A DNA stretch of 64,000 nucleotides from Coenobita brevimanus. Taxonomy: Eukaryota > Arthropoda > Malacostraca > Decapoda > Coenobitidae. The stretch lies in the NCBI GenBank assembly GCA_032717465.1, contig CM064681.1:16030691-16094690 (forward strand). The letters run 5' to 3'. A program made the translations under genes and the position numbers. Below the pieces are notes generated by a model. The model had not been told where the DNA came from, did no database searches, and saw nothing but the letters and a program-made list of their open reading frames with translations. This document shows, piece by piece, positions 33,412 through 44,560 of the stretch; the first letter of the stretch is position 1; every line of letters begins with the position of its first letter.

Positions 33412-33985
33412 TACTGAGAAAAATAAAAAATAATTAATTACATATACGCATCTTACTCGCCTGTGGTACCGTGGTCGAAACAGCTGGGACTTGGTCAGTA
33501 CATTCCTGCACTATTTGGCTGTTCTGTTATTTGGGCAACACTCTTGCTTAAATTTGCTCTATTATTTGTGAATCCGGGCCTAAGTGTGCTAAGCTGATTC
33601 CGTGCCTTCTTGGACTTTGATGAATGGTCGTGGAGAGAAAGGACGTGTGCTGATCTCTCCTCCAGATTCTAGGGCTGCCCCACCGGCAATAGTTTTTTTG
33701 CGCTTTTTCCCAATAAAGTTAGGTTAGCTAGCATTCACATTCCTCCCTACCCTTATTAGAGATATAGTAGGTGTCTATATCTGTTTCCTGAGATTGCCTT
33801 TGCTTACTCACCTCTGGAGTGTACCCCCCACTGATCGCTCTGGGGTGTGAGTTACACACGGGCGCGTCCTCCCGAGAGTGGTTTGAGAGGGTAATCTCAG
33901 ATTAGGTGTGTGATCCCCGGGCAATTTCTCCCTTGGTCGTTTTTCTCTCTCTTCCCACTTCCCCCGTGAGGGGGAAGTGGTAACT
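33412..33985. other. Probable 5' UTR and flank of the I-type LINE
   Basis: No coding sequence recognised. Somewhere here the I-type element begins; its 5' boundary cannot be placed from one copy. A C-rich then G-rich stem-like pair, CCCCCGTGAGGGGG, lies at 33961-33974 just before ORF1. Confidence 0.45.
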
Positions 33986-35323
33986 ATGGCGGACGCCACT
34001 GCTGCCTCCCCCCCCTTCAGGGGGGGAGGTAGTCCTGACCGACCCCCGACTGTCTCACGGACTGACTACCCCCAGACTGAACGGCCCCAGACACGTACCC
34101 GTCTTGACATCAATTATAGAAACGCCGAGTTTGTACAGATCCACGCGGTTGGTCCCACTCCCCTGTCCAGCCTCAATCCCTTTATCATCAAGAAGGTGAT
34201 TGACGGGTGTGCAGGTGAGGTGGAACAAGTGAAAAAACTTGCGAGTGGAGATCTTCTCGTTAAAACTAGAAACTCAAGTCAGGTAAAGGATTTGCTAAAA
34301 CTGAGCAAGTTCCATTGTTATGATGTTCAGTCCACGATCCCTCACTCCATGAATTCCTGCAAAGGTGTGATCACCTGCAGAGATCTAGTGGTCATGGAGG
34401 AGGAAGAGATCGTACAGGAACTTGCACAGCAGGATGTTATAGAGGCACGTTTTATAACTAGATTCTCGGAAGGCAGGAAGACAAAGACCGCCACAGTTGT
34501 CCTAACGTTCGGCAAAGTTGCTTTACCTTCCAACATCAGAATTGGATATGAAATTCTTAACGTCAGACCATATATCCCGAACCCCTTGCGTTGCTTAAAA
34601 TGCCAGATTTATGGGCATCATGAAAAGGCTTGTAGGGCTTCCCAGCCAGTGTGTGGTAGGTGCGCGAATGTGGGACATTCTGCTGAACACTGTACATCTG
34701 AGACGGAGTGCTGCTTTCACTGCAAGGATGCTCACTCCACTTCCTCGAGGGCTTGCCCCAAGTGGAAGGAGGAGAAAGAGGTCTGCACAGTGAAGGCAAC
34801 CGAGGGCATTTCCTTTTACGATGCTAGGAAGAAGGTGAAGGAGTTGCATGCAACTCCCAAACCTAATGTCTCCTATGCATCGGCGGTTGTGTCCCGTCCC
34901 GTGATGTGCACCATTGAAACACAGACTGACCTTACATTCGCTCCTCATGCCCCACACCATACCTCTCAGCCTAAGCCTCCTGTATGTTCCAACTCTCTGA
35001 CAGACATCCCAATTGCCACTTCATACTCTCAAGCTGCCGCTGCTCCTTCGCAGTCAGTGCGGTCAAAACAGAAGCCTGACAAGTCAGATAAAATTAACTT
35101 GACCACCCTCACCAAACAGTCACGTCCACATGTCCTTCCTGCTCCTGGTCCGGAGAGGGAGAGAAAGAATAGCTCTCCCTCGATGGAATCTGGGAGCCTC
35201 GTTATTGATGAGACTATGGAGATCTCCACAAACAAGCACCGGGATAGGTCCCCCGGTAGCCACTCGCCTGGTCGCGGGGGGCATAAAAAGACTAAGCACA
35301 CTGGCCACCCTCGAAAATCTTAA
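33986..35323 (+). CDS. I-type LINE ORF1, gag-like zinc-knuckle protein
   Basis: ATG at 33986 (an in-frame GTG lies nine bases earlier) gives 445 residues, intact. An N-terminal proline- and glycine-rich region precedes an RRM-like central part (about 60-200; motifs GDLLVKTRNS and RFITRFSEGR). Three knuckles follow from residue 203: CLKCQIYGHHEKAC, CGRCANVGHSAEHC, and the variant CFHCKDAHSTSSRAC with C-x2-C-x3-H-x6-C spacing. The C-terminus is serine/lysine-rich. The protein would bind the element RNA in a cytoplasmic particle. The stop at 35321-35323 is followed within about 10 bases by the start of the ORF2 frame. Confidence 0.88.
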   Translation: MADATAASPPFRGGGSPDRPPTVSRTDYPQTERPQTRTRLDINYRNAEFVQIHAVGPTPLSSLNPFIIKKVIDGCAGEVEQVKKLASGDLLVKTRNSSQVKDLLKLSKFHCYDVQSTIPHSMNSCKGVITCRDLVVMEEEEIVQELAQQDVIEARFITRFSEGRKTKTATVVLTFGKVALPSNIRIGYEILNVRPYIPNPLRCLKCQIYGHHEKACRASQPVCGRCANVGHSAEHCTSETECCFHCKDAHSTSSRACPKWKEEKEVCTVKATEGISFYDARKKVKELHATPKPNVSYASAVVSRPVMCTIETQTDLTFAPHAPHHTSQPKPPVCSNSLTDIPIATSYSQAAAAPSQSVRSKQKPDKSDKINLTTLTKQSRPHVLPAPGPERERKNSSPSMESGSLVIDETMEISTNKHRDRSPGSHSPGRGGHKKTKHTGHPRKS

Positions 35324-35329
35324 ACCGCC

Positions 35330-38300
35330 GCATTCACTATACTGCAGTGGAATTGTAGAGGTATTGGGAATAAGTAACATAATATAGCTATCTTGCTTTC
35401 ACTACACAGGCCAGACGTTGTTTGTTTACAGGAGACGCGCCTGGAGGATCATCCTGATCCTTCACAGTTCAGACACTACCACTCGTATAGAAGATATGAA
35501 GGTCACGGAGTTGCCATTTACACACACAAATCACACCCACAAACGGAAGTTAGTCTAAATTCTACTCTGGAAGCTGTCGCATGCAGAGTAAAATTTAATA
35601 ACACGTATCTGTCTATTTGCTCTCTGTACTGTCCCCCACATGGCCCCATTGATAGTGATGCTTTAAATTCACTAGTTGAACATCTGCCTGGAAATAGGTT
35701 AGTGCTGGGCGATTTTAACGCCCATCACTATCAATGGGGTAGCTTGAGGATTGATGGTCGTGGGGAGCAAGTAGCCGACCTAATACTACAGTCCAACCTC
35801 TGTCTTCTGAACGATGGTAGAGCGACTCGTGTAGATGATCGTACTGGTAACTTTTCGGCCATTGACTTATCTTTGGCCTCCCCTGGTATACATCAAGATC
35901 TCTCATGGGACCCTTACGACGACTCCTTGGGAAGTGATCATTTACCCATCTGTCTTTCCTATACACGCGACATCATTTCGGACCCTCCACCTCCAAAATT
36001 TAACTACAAGAAAGCAGATTGGGGATCCTTCTCAAGGATCGCCAATTTAGATATATCTGGGGAGACCATAGATGTTAAGGTCGAAAATATAACCCAATCC
36101 ATATTACACGCAGCTGAGGCTGCTATTCCCAAGACTTCTACAGTTCATGCGAAGCATAGAGCACATTGGTGGACGCCGGATTGCCGACAAGCATTAAGAA
36201 AACGCAATAGGAGATACAGGATTATTGATAGTCAGCCCACTGAGAAAAATTTTATTGCATACAAACAGGCACGGGCTGAGGCAAGGAGAATAATAAGAAG
36301 GGCCAAACGTGACTCCTGGCGGTCCTTTGTGTCCACGGTGACTCGTACAACACCATTACGTAAAGTCTGGTCCACCATAAGAATATTAAATAATAAAGGC
36401 CCATATTTCCCCATTACCACCTTGCAAGTAAATAATAACATCTATGACGAGCCCGTGGACGTTGCTAACATCCTCGCCAGGAGTTTTTCTCATGTAAGTA
36501 GCTCAGCCAATTATGACCCGCGTTTCCAACATCATAAACGCATGGCTGAGCTACAGATATTAGACTTTGCCACAGAAGACGTAAACTCGTACAACCAAGA
36601 GTTTACGCTAGATGAACTGCTCCTTGCCCTTAAATCCTGTAAAGACACCAGCCCTGGACCAGACACCATCACGTACGGTATGATCCAGCATCTTAATCAG
36701 GACAACCTGATTAAGATGTTAGCATTGTACAATGAGATTTGGGCGTCTCGAACGTTCCCAAACTCATGGCACTTTGCGCACGTCATACCGATACCCAAAG
36801 AGGCTGGTCGTCTTATGAATCCCACTTCATTTCGTCCTATTGTGTTGACTTCTTGTCTATGTAAGGTCATGGAACGTATGGTTAACAATAGGCTTCTTTT
36901 TGTTTTAGAGTCGAAGAATTTGTTAAATGATCAACAAGGTGGCTTCCGTAAATACAGAAGTTCACTAGATCATTTAATGAATTTGGAGCATTGTATTGCA
37001 GAGGCATTTGCCAATAAAGAATTCATGATAGGGGTGTTCTTAGACATCCATAAAGCCTATGACATGACATGGCGACACGGTATACTAATGAAGCTCTATG
37101 CTTATGGTTTAAGAGGAAATTTGCCTGTTTTTATTTCAAATTTCTTAAGGGACAGAACTTTCTCTGTCAAATTGCCCCGTAACGTAACATCGGATATATT
37201 TATCCAGGAAAACGGGGTGCCGCAGGGAAGTGTGCTTAGTCCTACCTTATTTAGTATTATGATCAATGATATTCTGTCATCAGCTCCCATCCCAAGGAAT
37301 CTTAAATACTCGCTCTACGCTGACGATTGTGCAATATGGCACTCTTCCCGTGATGCACAATTTTCGGCTGGGCGGATTCAAGCAGCCCTTGACTCCGTCC
37401 ACCAATGGGCCTTGCAGTGGGGATTTAAGTTTTCCGTCCGTAAGTGTGCCGCTATAGTTTTCACTAATCATAACGTACCTAATTTGTGCTTAACTTTGGA
37501 TAATCAGGCGGTACCTTTTCAAAATTCTGTAAAATTTTTAGGAATACATTTTGATCGTAGAATGAATTTTAAACTTCATGTTAATACTTTGCTTGCTCGT
37601 TGTGATAAACCGTTAAATGTCCTCAAGTACCTAGCGGGTACTACCTGGGGTGCCGACAGAAAATCTTTATTAATGGTGTATAAGTCCCTTATTCGATCAA
37701 AGCTAGACTATGGCGCACAGGTGTATGGCTCGGCATCTGATGCCACGCTGAAAGGATTGGATGTGTTGCAGAATAAATGCTTGCGAATGTGTCTTGGAGC
37801 CGTCCGGTGTACCCGTGTGGCTCGTATGGAAGTGGAGGCGAATGTGCCTCCCCTCCGTATTCGCCGTGACCACCTGGCATTATCGTATGGGTTAAGATCT
37901 TTAAGGAAAAGTAATATCGGCAATGTGGCCTGTACCCCCCTGCGTCAATACCACCACCTTCTGCGGGGGGTGCGTCGGCCACTTGCCGCTCGCCTCCACT
38001 TACTATCTCAGGAGCTTGATGTGGACCCCAGTGACTGTGACAAGTTGGTGCTTAAAAATATAGCGCCTTGGGAGCCACCTGGCTTTACAGTGGATGTATC
38101 ATGGCTCCCAGCACCAAAGGCCAAGGCGCCGGAGGCGGAGGTCCACCACTTGTTTCGTATCATCATTGTTCGTCACTTGGGGTCCCATCAATTGTACACC
38201 GACGGCTCAAGTCGAGTGAATGTGTGGGTGCAAGTGTGTGGTCGACTGAATGTGCACTTAGGTATCGGTTGCCGACTCATACATCTGTGTTTACCTCCGA

Positions 38301-39006
38301 ACTTTTTGCTATTGACAAAGCCATAGACTATGCTCTCAATTCTAGACATGACTCATTTGTCATATTTTCAGATTCCAAATCAGCCCTTCAGGCAATTGCA
38401 TCTTGTACTACGGATTCTCACGAGATTCAGGGCCGCATCATTAATAAGTTGCATTCATGCAACAAGTCATTCACGCTGATCTGGGTGCCTGGTCATTGTC
38501 GTATCTACGGCAATGAGCAGGCTGACTTACTTGCAAAGTCGGCTGTAGAGCTCGAGGAGACTTGGGATGTTCTTCGTCATCTACGGTCGAGTCTATCTCT
38601 CGGAAAGAAATCAATAAATCTTCTGTGGCAAGGTCAGTGGACCAGACTAAATATTCCAACTTGTAAGCCGTACCTAGGCGACTGGGACACCGCCAACCGT
38701 CCCAGTCGCCTAGAAGAAAAAGTGTCGGCACGGTTACGGCTCAATGCCACCGTTTTAACCCACATAAAACCATATATGGAAAGACGCTTCCCACCGCACT
38801 GTGACATCTGTGATGCGGTGTTATCTATCAGTCATATCATCCTGCGCTGTCGGCGATTTATTCGTGAACGTGCTTCACTTATTAATTACTGCGGCGCAGC
38901 AGACGTCCCCTTCACCCTTTCCACCATCCTGGGTGATGGGGACATTGTTATGACTGATAAATTGATGGCTTTCTTGAGAGAGACCGGACTGATCAGAGTG
39001 ATGTGA
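35330..39006 (+). pseudogene. I-type LINE ORF2: endonuclease, RT, RNase H
   Basis: The true N-terminus, ILQWNCRGIGNK, lies at about 35339-35374 and is cut by TAA at 35375-35377. The frame then runs to 38326; the TTG at 35393 is not a real start. Endonuclease: [94 protein letters not shown] at 37316-37327. A base gain or loss near 38205-38215 shifts the RNase H: YTDGS lies in the first frame and ELFAIDKAI, FSDSKSAL and GNEQADLLAKSA in the second, ending at 39006 after a CDICD...H...C zinc-like tail. RNase H catalytic D, E, D, D are present across the two frames. Confidence 0.9.
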
Positions 39007-39061
39007 CTTTTTTACTGTGTGGTTATGGTTTTTATCAACGGTAAATATGTATATATTGTAA

Positions 39062-39500
39062 TATTAATTAGGGTTGACAGTTGACATATTTTAAATAGTT
39101 CCTCCTCCCACTGATCTATTTCTAATATAGATGTCCCCTACATTAAGCCAAGTTCCTCGCCTGACAGTCACCAGCTGATGAGTGCAAGTGTGCAATATAG
39201 GAAGGTATTGGGCACTTGCAGTCGATGGTGGTCTGCTGGGCGAGGTTCTTCACTTTTCGTACAAATTATGTAAATACATTATATTATCTTGCTTAAGTTA
39301 TTCTAATTAGGGCCGACAGCTGACGTATATGGAAATGTTCCTGACTCGTCTGGTTCCCTTTCATATATTGATGTCCCCTATATTAGGTTGTGCCTTGACT
39401 GACAGTCACCAGGTGATGAGTGCAGGTATGTCATGTAGAAAGGCATTACATATCTGCAGTCGATGGTGATCTCTTGGTCGAGGCTTTTTTACCATTAGTG
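39062..39500. repeat. Two-unit duplication in the I-type LINE 3' UTR
   Basis: Units begin TTAATTAGGGTTGACAG (39066) and TCTAATTAGGGCCGACAG (39302), about 239 bp apart. Each then contains GATGTCCCCTA, TGACAGTCACCAG, TGATGAGTGCA and TGCAGTCGATGGTG. Noncoding. Confidence 0.85.
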
Positions 39501-39687
39501 TAGGTCTAGTTATTTGTCTCTTAGGATTTAGTATAGGTTAGTGATTTGTCTGTTAGGTGGTTAGTTTTAGGGTCTTTAGATTAGGTATTTTTTGATTATA
39601 AGTCATATAAGGTTAAAAATATTAAAAAATAAATAAAAATAATAAAAATAAAACTACAAAAAAAAATAATAAAATAAAAATTATTAT

Positions 39688-39815
39688 ATATATATATGTA
39701 CGTGTGCATGAAAGTGTGTATGTTCATATGCATGGATGTGTGTATGTATGTAAGTATGTATATATATATGTTCGTATATATATGTGTATATATGTCAATA
39801 TATATACATATATAT
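39688..39815. repeat. Degenerate (TATG)n/(TA)n array
   Basis: TATATATGTA/TGTGTATG words after the A-rich end of the I-type LINE. Confidence 0.85.
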
Positions 39816-39820
39816 ATTTT

Positions 39821-39859
39821 GCCTTAATGACCAGGGGCTCCGGCCCCAATGGTCGATAG

Positions 39860-39892
<33 letters not shown>
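39821..39892. repeat. Hairpin followed by 31-A tract
   Basis: 39821-39861 folds on itself: GCCT...ATGACC...GGGGC pairs with GCCCC...GGTC.AT.AGGC around CTCCG. A run of 31 A (39862-39892) follows. It looks like the 3' end of a small retroposed unit. Confidence 0.6.
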
Positions 39893-39894
<2 letters not shown>

Positions 39895-39946
39895 GCCTTC
39901 TTTACTGCAGCACAGTTGTTGACTTTATACACCGGTTTTATTCGCC
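39893..39946 (+). mobile_element. LINE family A copy 5, left piece
   Basis: Matches 48728-48783 of the A copy in the gypsy element (CTTCTTTAC, TTGTTGACT, TATACA, GGTTTTAT). It ends with the duplication TATTCGCC (39939-39946) at the hAT left terminus. The rest resumes at 55557. Confidence 0.8.
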
Positions 39947-40089
39947 CAAGGGCGGATCCAGAACATTGTTTTGGGGGGTTAGGGCGAATGCAGCGAGCCT
40001 TTCCAGTTCTCATCCGGCATGGAGGGTGGGGAGGGGGGGCTGTAAGCCCCCAGAAGATTTTTTTTTTTATTTCTCTATGTTACGGTAAT

Positions 40090-40989
40090 TTCGATGCCTG
40101 TATACACAATATTAGAATACCGTTTACTACTAAAAACAGGCATTTGGAAGTAAAAATAATGAAATTTTTATTTTAAAAATGTACTGAAAATGGATTCTGG
40201 TTTATATTGCACATCGATATAAAAAAAAAAAAAATAGATGTCAGAAAAACAAAAGAAATCACAGAAAATTTATTAAATAAATCACATTATTTGGATAATC
40301 AACTGATAAATTTGATAATGTGCTTGTAACAATATTTCCAATATGTATTTTACAAGAAAAGTGTTGCTAGTGCTGAAAGAACTAAAGACATGATTTCGCG
40401 CGAGTATGAGTGCAGAGCGTCTTACTGGACTGACATTTCTCCACAAACATGCAGACACTCCTGTAGACACTTATCAAATAATAAACAGGTACCAGAAAAC
40501 AGGAAAGCATAGGTTACTATTTACATTGTGAAGTTGAATCTTGTCATATAAACGGCAGAAAAACTTGGCACTGCAGTGTACCAGCAAAATGTAACAGTAT
40601 AATATAGTCCTACCTTGTACTGTACAAAGGAATTCATGACTGAAAATCTAACACCTTTTGTACTGAATTAGGCTACCCTAATATCATATTGTATAATTTC
40701 ATGAGTAAATTATGGAAGAAAATAATAATTTGATCAATGTACCATTTTTGAATTCACTTAAAATTATTTCAGAATAGGAGAATTATTCCCAAGTATTTCC
40801 TTTTGTTAAAGGTAATATAATAATAATCTGCAAGTTCAGTATATAATGGAAGGAAATAAATTTTTATCACAACACATGAATGCATCCATTGCTGATTATG
40901 GACTATTTAATCTTTTCTCTTTTTCCTGCAGAAAATGCTTCCTCCAAACATACTGCTCACCTTCAAGTTTCGATCTTAGAGTACGTAGG
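40090..40989. other. hAT 3' region, no clear coding
   Basis: AT-rich. The expected transposase C-terminal dimerisation segment is not recognisable. A GGGGGGCTGTAAGCCCCC palindrome lies near 40033-40052. Confidence 0.45.
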
Positions 40990-42217
40990 TCACTCCTTAG
41001 AAGACTGCAATATCGGCTGCAGTAACATATTCTTTCCATTCAGTAATCTCAGAGAGCACGTCTTCCAGCTTAAGTAAGCTTTGACAGAATAGGAGTACAC
41101 TTTCATGCCTTTTTACCCATCTTGTTTCACATAAGCCTGTTAGTTGACGTCCAAGAGTCTTTCTAAGAACATGATTTATTTTTGAGGACGCAGAGAAAAA
41201 GCTTATGACTTCCTTCATGACACCTACTGCATTTCTGATTGCCTGCATTTTTGATGACCTAGAGATGGAGAGGTTTAAGGAATGACTGAAACATGGACAT
41301 TGTACCGCATGAGGAGCTGCAACTTGCACAGTAGCAACAGTTGCACATACTTTAGACACCAGAACTGAACATCCGTCAGTTGAAATTCCGACACAGTGTA
41401 CTGGGTCCAATGAATTTCCTCTCAGTATCTGCAGACAAGCTTTCCCAGTGTCTTCTCCGGTTAGGGAGGGCTCTTGTGTAGTCTCTTCTTTGATACTTGT
41501 CTGCATGCGAGGGTCTATGAATCCAACAAAATCTTCCCCAACTGATCTTGATTGAATATCTATGTAACGCAAAACAATGCTCAACAGCGACTGATGGGCA
41601 ATATATGTAGTCTCATCAAATATGGTGCTATTACATAGAGTCCTGACTGGCAGACTGTCTCAGATATTACAGACAGTATTTTCCACAGCACTTGATTATC
41701 TCATTTTGTACAGTTATGTTTATGTATGTTGCTCGTGCACTTGATGAACTTAGATGTTTGTCCCCAGCTCTAACATGAATTCACAGCAATTCGCTAATTG
41801 TTGTCAGCATCAGATCGCATGAGTCATCATCTCTATGTCCACAAAATGGAATGTTTTGACGGCCCAGAAAGATGACTATATAAATTATTGGCTTTAATCT
41901 CTCCCTGTTCTCTTGTACTCGAGTGAATCTGTGAGTGCTGATCTGAGTTTGTACATCCAGTTCTTGGTTTTGGTAAGTCTGTAAAAAATCTACAGCAGCA
42001 CTTACAGCATCTTTGTGATGACTTTTATTCCGGTGTGATTCTAAGTCTCCGTCCTTACCAAGCAGTTTTACATATTTCCTATTTAAAAAAAAAAAAAAAA
42101 AAAAGGTTCTGTGACAAGTTTCTTCATGAGTTCATTGTTTTGATATCCACCAACTTTCCCTACTACAAACAGTGGATAATACTTAAAACGGAGACCTTCA
42201 TGAGAAAAGGAATATAC
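40990..42217 (-). pseudogene. hAT transposase, central part
   Basis: From 42217 down: FKYYPLFVVGKVGGYQNN and a poly(T) break at 42082-42104, then [62 protein letters not shown], and TVQNEIIKCCGK. The catalytic-region IFDETTYIAHQSLLSIVLRY follows, and the longest piece 40997-41584 has GISTDGCSVLVS, FSHSLNLSISRS and LCETRWVKRHESV. This is the RNase-H-like core of the Zaphod/THAP12-related hAT transposases. The first two catalytic aspartates appear kept (FDE, TDG). There are at least two stops and several shifts. It cuts and pastes its own ends. Confidence 0.82.
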
Positions 42218-42850
42218 TGTTACATCCCTGTCCCACATTGCCACAGGATCCAACAGCAGGAGTACAGTAGAAGAAGGACGTTGCCCAGTAAGTTGTTCTT
42301 CCTAGAGGCAGCCTTTCAGTGTACAACAACACAGATCAGCACAGGCGTTGAATGTACAGTAAACAAGCTTCTTAAGTTCAATTACTTTATTTTCCAAATA
42401 ATTACATTTACTGCTTGCCACCTACTCTTTACTGTTTCCACAAGTACGAGAGCTATACAATATGCACTGACACTCAACTGACACTGAACTAAACTCAAAC
42501 TGAACTGAAAACCTCTAGTACCTTCCCCATACTTATATAAGCGTCCTGCATACTAGAATTATCTACTACATTCTCGGAGAACACAGAGACATTCAAAACA
42601 TGCAGAGTTTTCTTACACTGCATAACAATTATTTAGCATACTAACTGAGATAAAATTACATAATTTAACAAACAATCACATAATTAAAACATTATAGAGA
42701 AAAAGAGCACAAAAGTTAATGTCTAACTTTAAATAATACCTCCAGTCACAAATAGTAGGCTAACTGGCAACTCTGACACATAGCAAAAAAAATCGAGAAT
42801 CGTCGGTAATAATCCAGCACTACCTAACTAGCAAATTCTGCTTCACAACA
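42218..42850 (-). repeat. 3' LTR of the gypsy element
   Basis: Aligns with 52019-52634 throughout (shared TTGTTCTTCCTAGAGGCAGC, CAGATCAGCACAGGC, GACACTGAACT and AACTGGCA blocks). A TTATATAAG TATA-type box lies at 42533-42541; in the other LTR it is altered. On the minus strand the purine tract GGGAGGGGATAG (42851-42862) precedes it. Confidence 0.88.
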
Positions 42851-43016
42851 CTATCCCCTCCCTAGTCCTTTGTCGTCCCGACAAAACTACACAATGTATA
42901 CACACTTAACCCTTAACCCACACTAAACATTTAGTATTATACATAAAATAATCCTTCATCATATCAGGTCATCTCCTATGCCGTTTCCGACAATGTCCCT
43001 GCTCCTCCACACAGTC

Positions 43017-43141
43017 TTGCTTTTTTTTTTTTTTTTTTTTAATATATATATATTCTGACTTTCTTTAAATTTTATATTCGGCGGCATATGACCTCTGCTG
43101 TTGCACCGCCATGTTACATTTTCATTCATTCATTCATTCAT
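43017..43141 (-). mobile_element. Short SINE-like insertion with 14-bp duplication
   Basis: The sequence TCCTCCACACAGTC occurs at 43003-43016 and 43142-43155. Between them is a 125-bp unit that begins with poly(T) and AT on the plus strand, i.e. a poly(A)-tailed minus-strand insert. It contains GGCGGTGCAACAGCAG and ends, on the minus-strand 5' side, with (AATG)n. No protein. Duplication plus poly(A) indicates LINE-driven retroposition. I see no clear tRNA promoter boxes. Confidence 0.82.
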
Positions 43142-43155
43142 TCCTCCACACAGTC

Positions 43156-44560
43156 CACTTGTTCTCTTCCTGATGCATTTCATCCCTCGAGAAACTGTCA
43201 CCATCCTCTTGGACTTCAGCTCCTTGGCCCTCTTCAACATCCTTAGCTGCAGGAGAGCACGATTCCTCAGAGACGTCCAAGCTGTACTTCCTGGCCCATG
43301 GATTCGCGTGCATCACCTTTGGGCGAGAGTTCCTGCCTCCCCGAATCTGGTACGTTACGTCTGATAGGTAGTCCAACACAGTGTAAGGCCCATCTCATAG
43401 CTCTGCAGCTTCAGTCTGTCCCTTCTTCCACTGAGGATTGTATAACCAAACATAGTCACCATCCTTGCAGCTTACCTCACGTGCCTTGGCATCATACTTG
43501 CACTTCATCATTTCACCAGAAAACTTGAGAGCTTCTGGGCTCTGATGATGTGCCTCAGCCAGCATTTCCCGAAGATGCTTCGCATAGCTGGAGGTGTCTG
43601 TGGGCAGATCCTCACCAGGTGGTCTTCCCATTAACAAGTCAACAGGTAAACATAATTTGTGGTCCAGCATCAGTTTTCCAGGAGTGTACCTGATAGACTC
43701 GTGGGATCCAGACCGATATGCCATCAGCAACGCAAGTAATTTCTAGTCCCATTCCTTTTGTCCCTCTATGCAGTACTTGGCCAGTTCTTGTTCCAGAGTC
43801 CATTTGAATTTCTCCACCATCCCATTTAACTGTGGCCTTAGTGGAGTCGTCCTGGTCTTCTTGATCCCCAGTAACTTGCAGCACTCACAGAACACAGCAG
43901 ATTCGAAATTTCTACCTTGGTCTGAATGTAGCTCTTGTGTCATCCCGAAATAACAGAAAAACTGGTCAACCCACACCTGAGCAACAGTCGCAGCCTCTTG
44001 ATCAGGGATGGCATAGATTTCTGGCCACTTTTTGAAGTAGTACATGGTGATGCATATATACCAGTTTCCTCTTTCAGTGAGTGGCAAAGGTCCAGCAATG
44101 TCCAATGCGAATCTTTCCATTAGTGTACCTACTTGATACTGATGAAGAGGGGTGCAACCGCGTTTCTTGGGTCCCTTCTTGGCACAACATGCATCACAGG
44201 CCCGACACCACTCTTCAACATCCTGATGCATGCCAGTGCAGTATAACCTCTGTCGCAGCTGGCTTAGCGTTTTCTTCACTCCCAGGTGCCCACAAGTGAT
44301 CTGGTTATGAGACTCATTCAAAATCTCAGACCAATTTTCTTCAGAACCGCCAGTTGCCAATACTTTCTGAGGCCATCGGTTCTCTCCCACTGATGCTTCA
44401 GTAGTCCGTTCTTCAAACAAAGAAGGTCCCAGTGACTCCAGTAGCTCTTTGTCGCAGAGGCGAACCTGGAAACCTCTTTCCAAGATGGTCGTACTGTACT
44501 CTGCTGCAGCCACTCTAGCACTGGTTGTAAATCTGCATCCTCTATCTGCATCCTCTTCAA
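43156..44560 (-). pseudogene. Gypsy integrase and C-terminal module
   Basis: The zinc motif H-H-C-C is in ESHNQITCGHLG and EWCRACDACC. The catalytic core has ALDIAGPLPL (D), LHSDQGRNFES (D) and PQLNGMVEKF (E). A TAG after EWD near 43741-43743 interrupts it. 43395-43730 continues with LMAYRSGSHES-type and GDYVWLYNP segments. A TGA near 43392 interrupts again, and 43134-43379 carries VLDYLSDVTYQIRGG, a chromodomain-like/GPY-type tail. The integrase would insert the cDNA; two stops make it dead. Confidence 0.85.

Larger units (their letters stand above)
33986..39690 (+). mobile_element. I-type LINE with RNase H, nearly intact
   Basis: Two ORFs and an A-rich end. ORF1 33986-35323 has three zinc knuckles. 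ORF2 35330-39006 has endonuclease, RT and C-terminal RNase H, the arrangement of the I group. The 3' UTR (39007-39600) contains a two-unit duplication and ends in A/T-rich sequence (39605-39690). Only two lesions in ORF2 (one stop, one frameshift) were found, so it is among the youngest elements here. Inserted 3' of the TTAA MITE; target duplication not identified. Confidence 0.85.

Noticed and set aside
35393..38326. Start of the I-type ORF2 at 35393
   Set aside because: The codon is TTG inside the endonuclease. The conserved N-terminus lies upstream and is cut by a stop at 35375.
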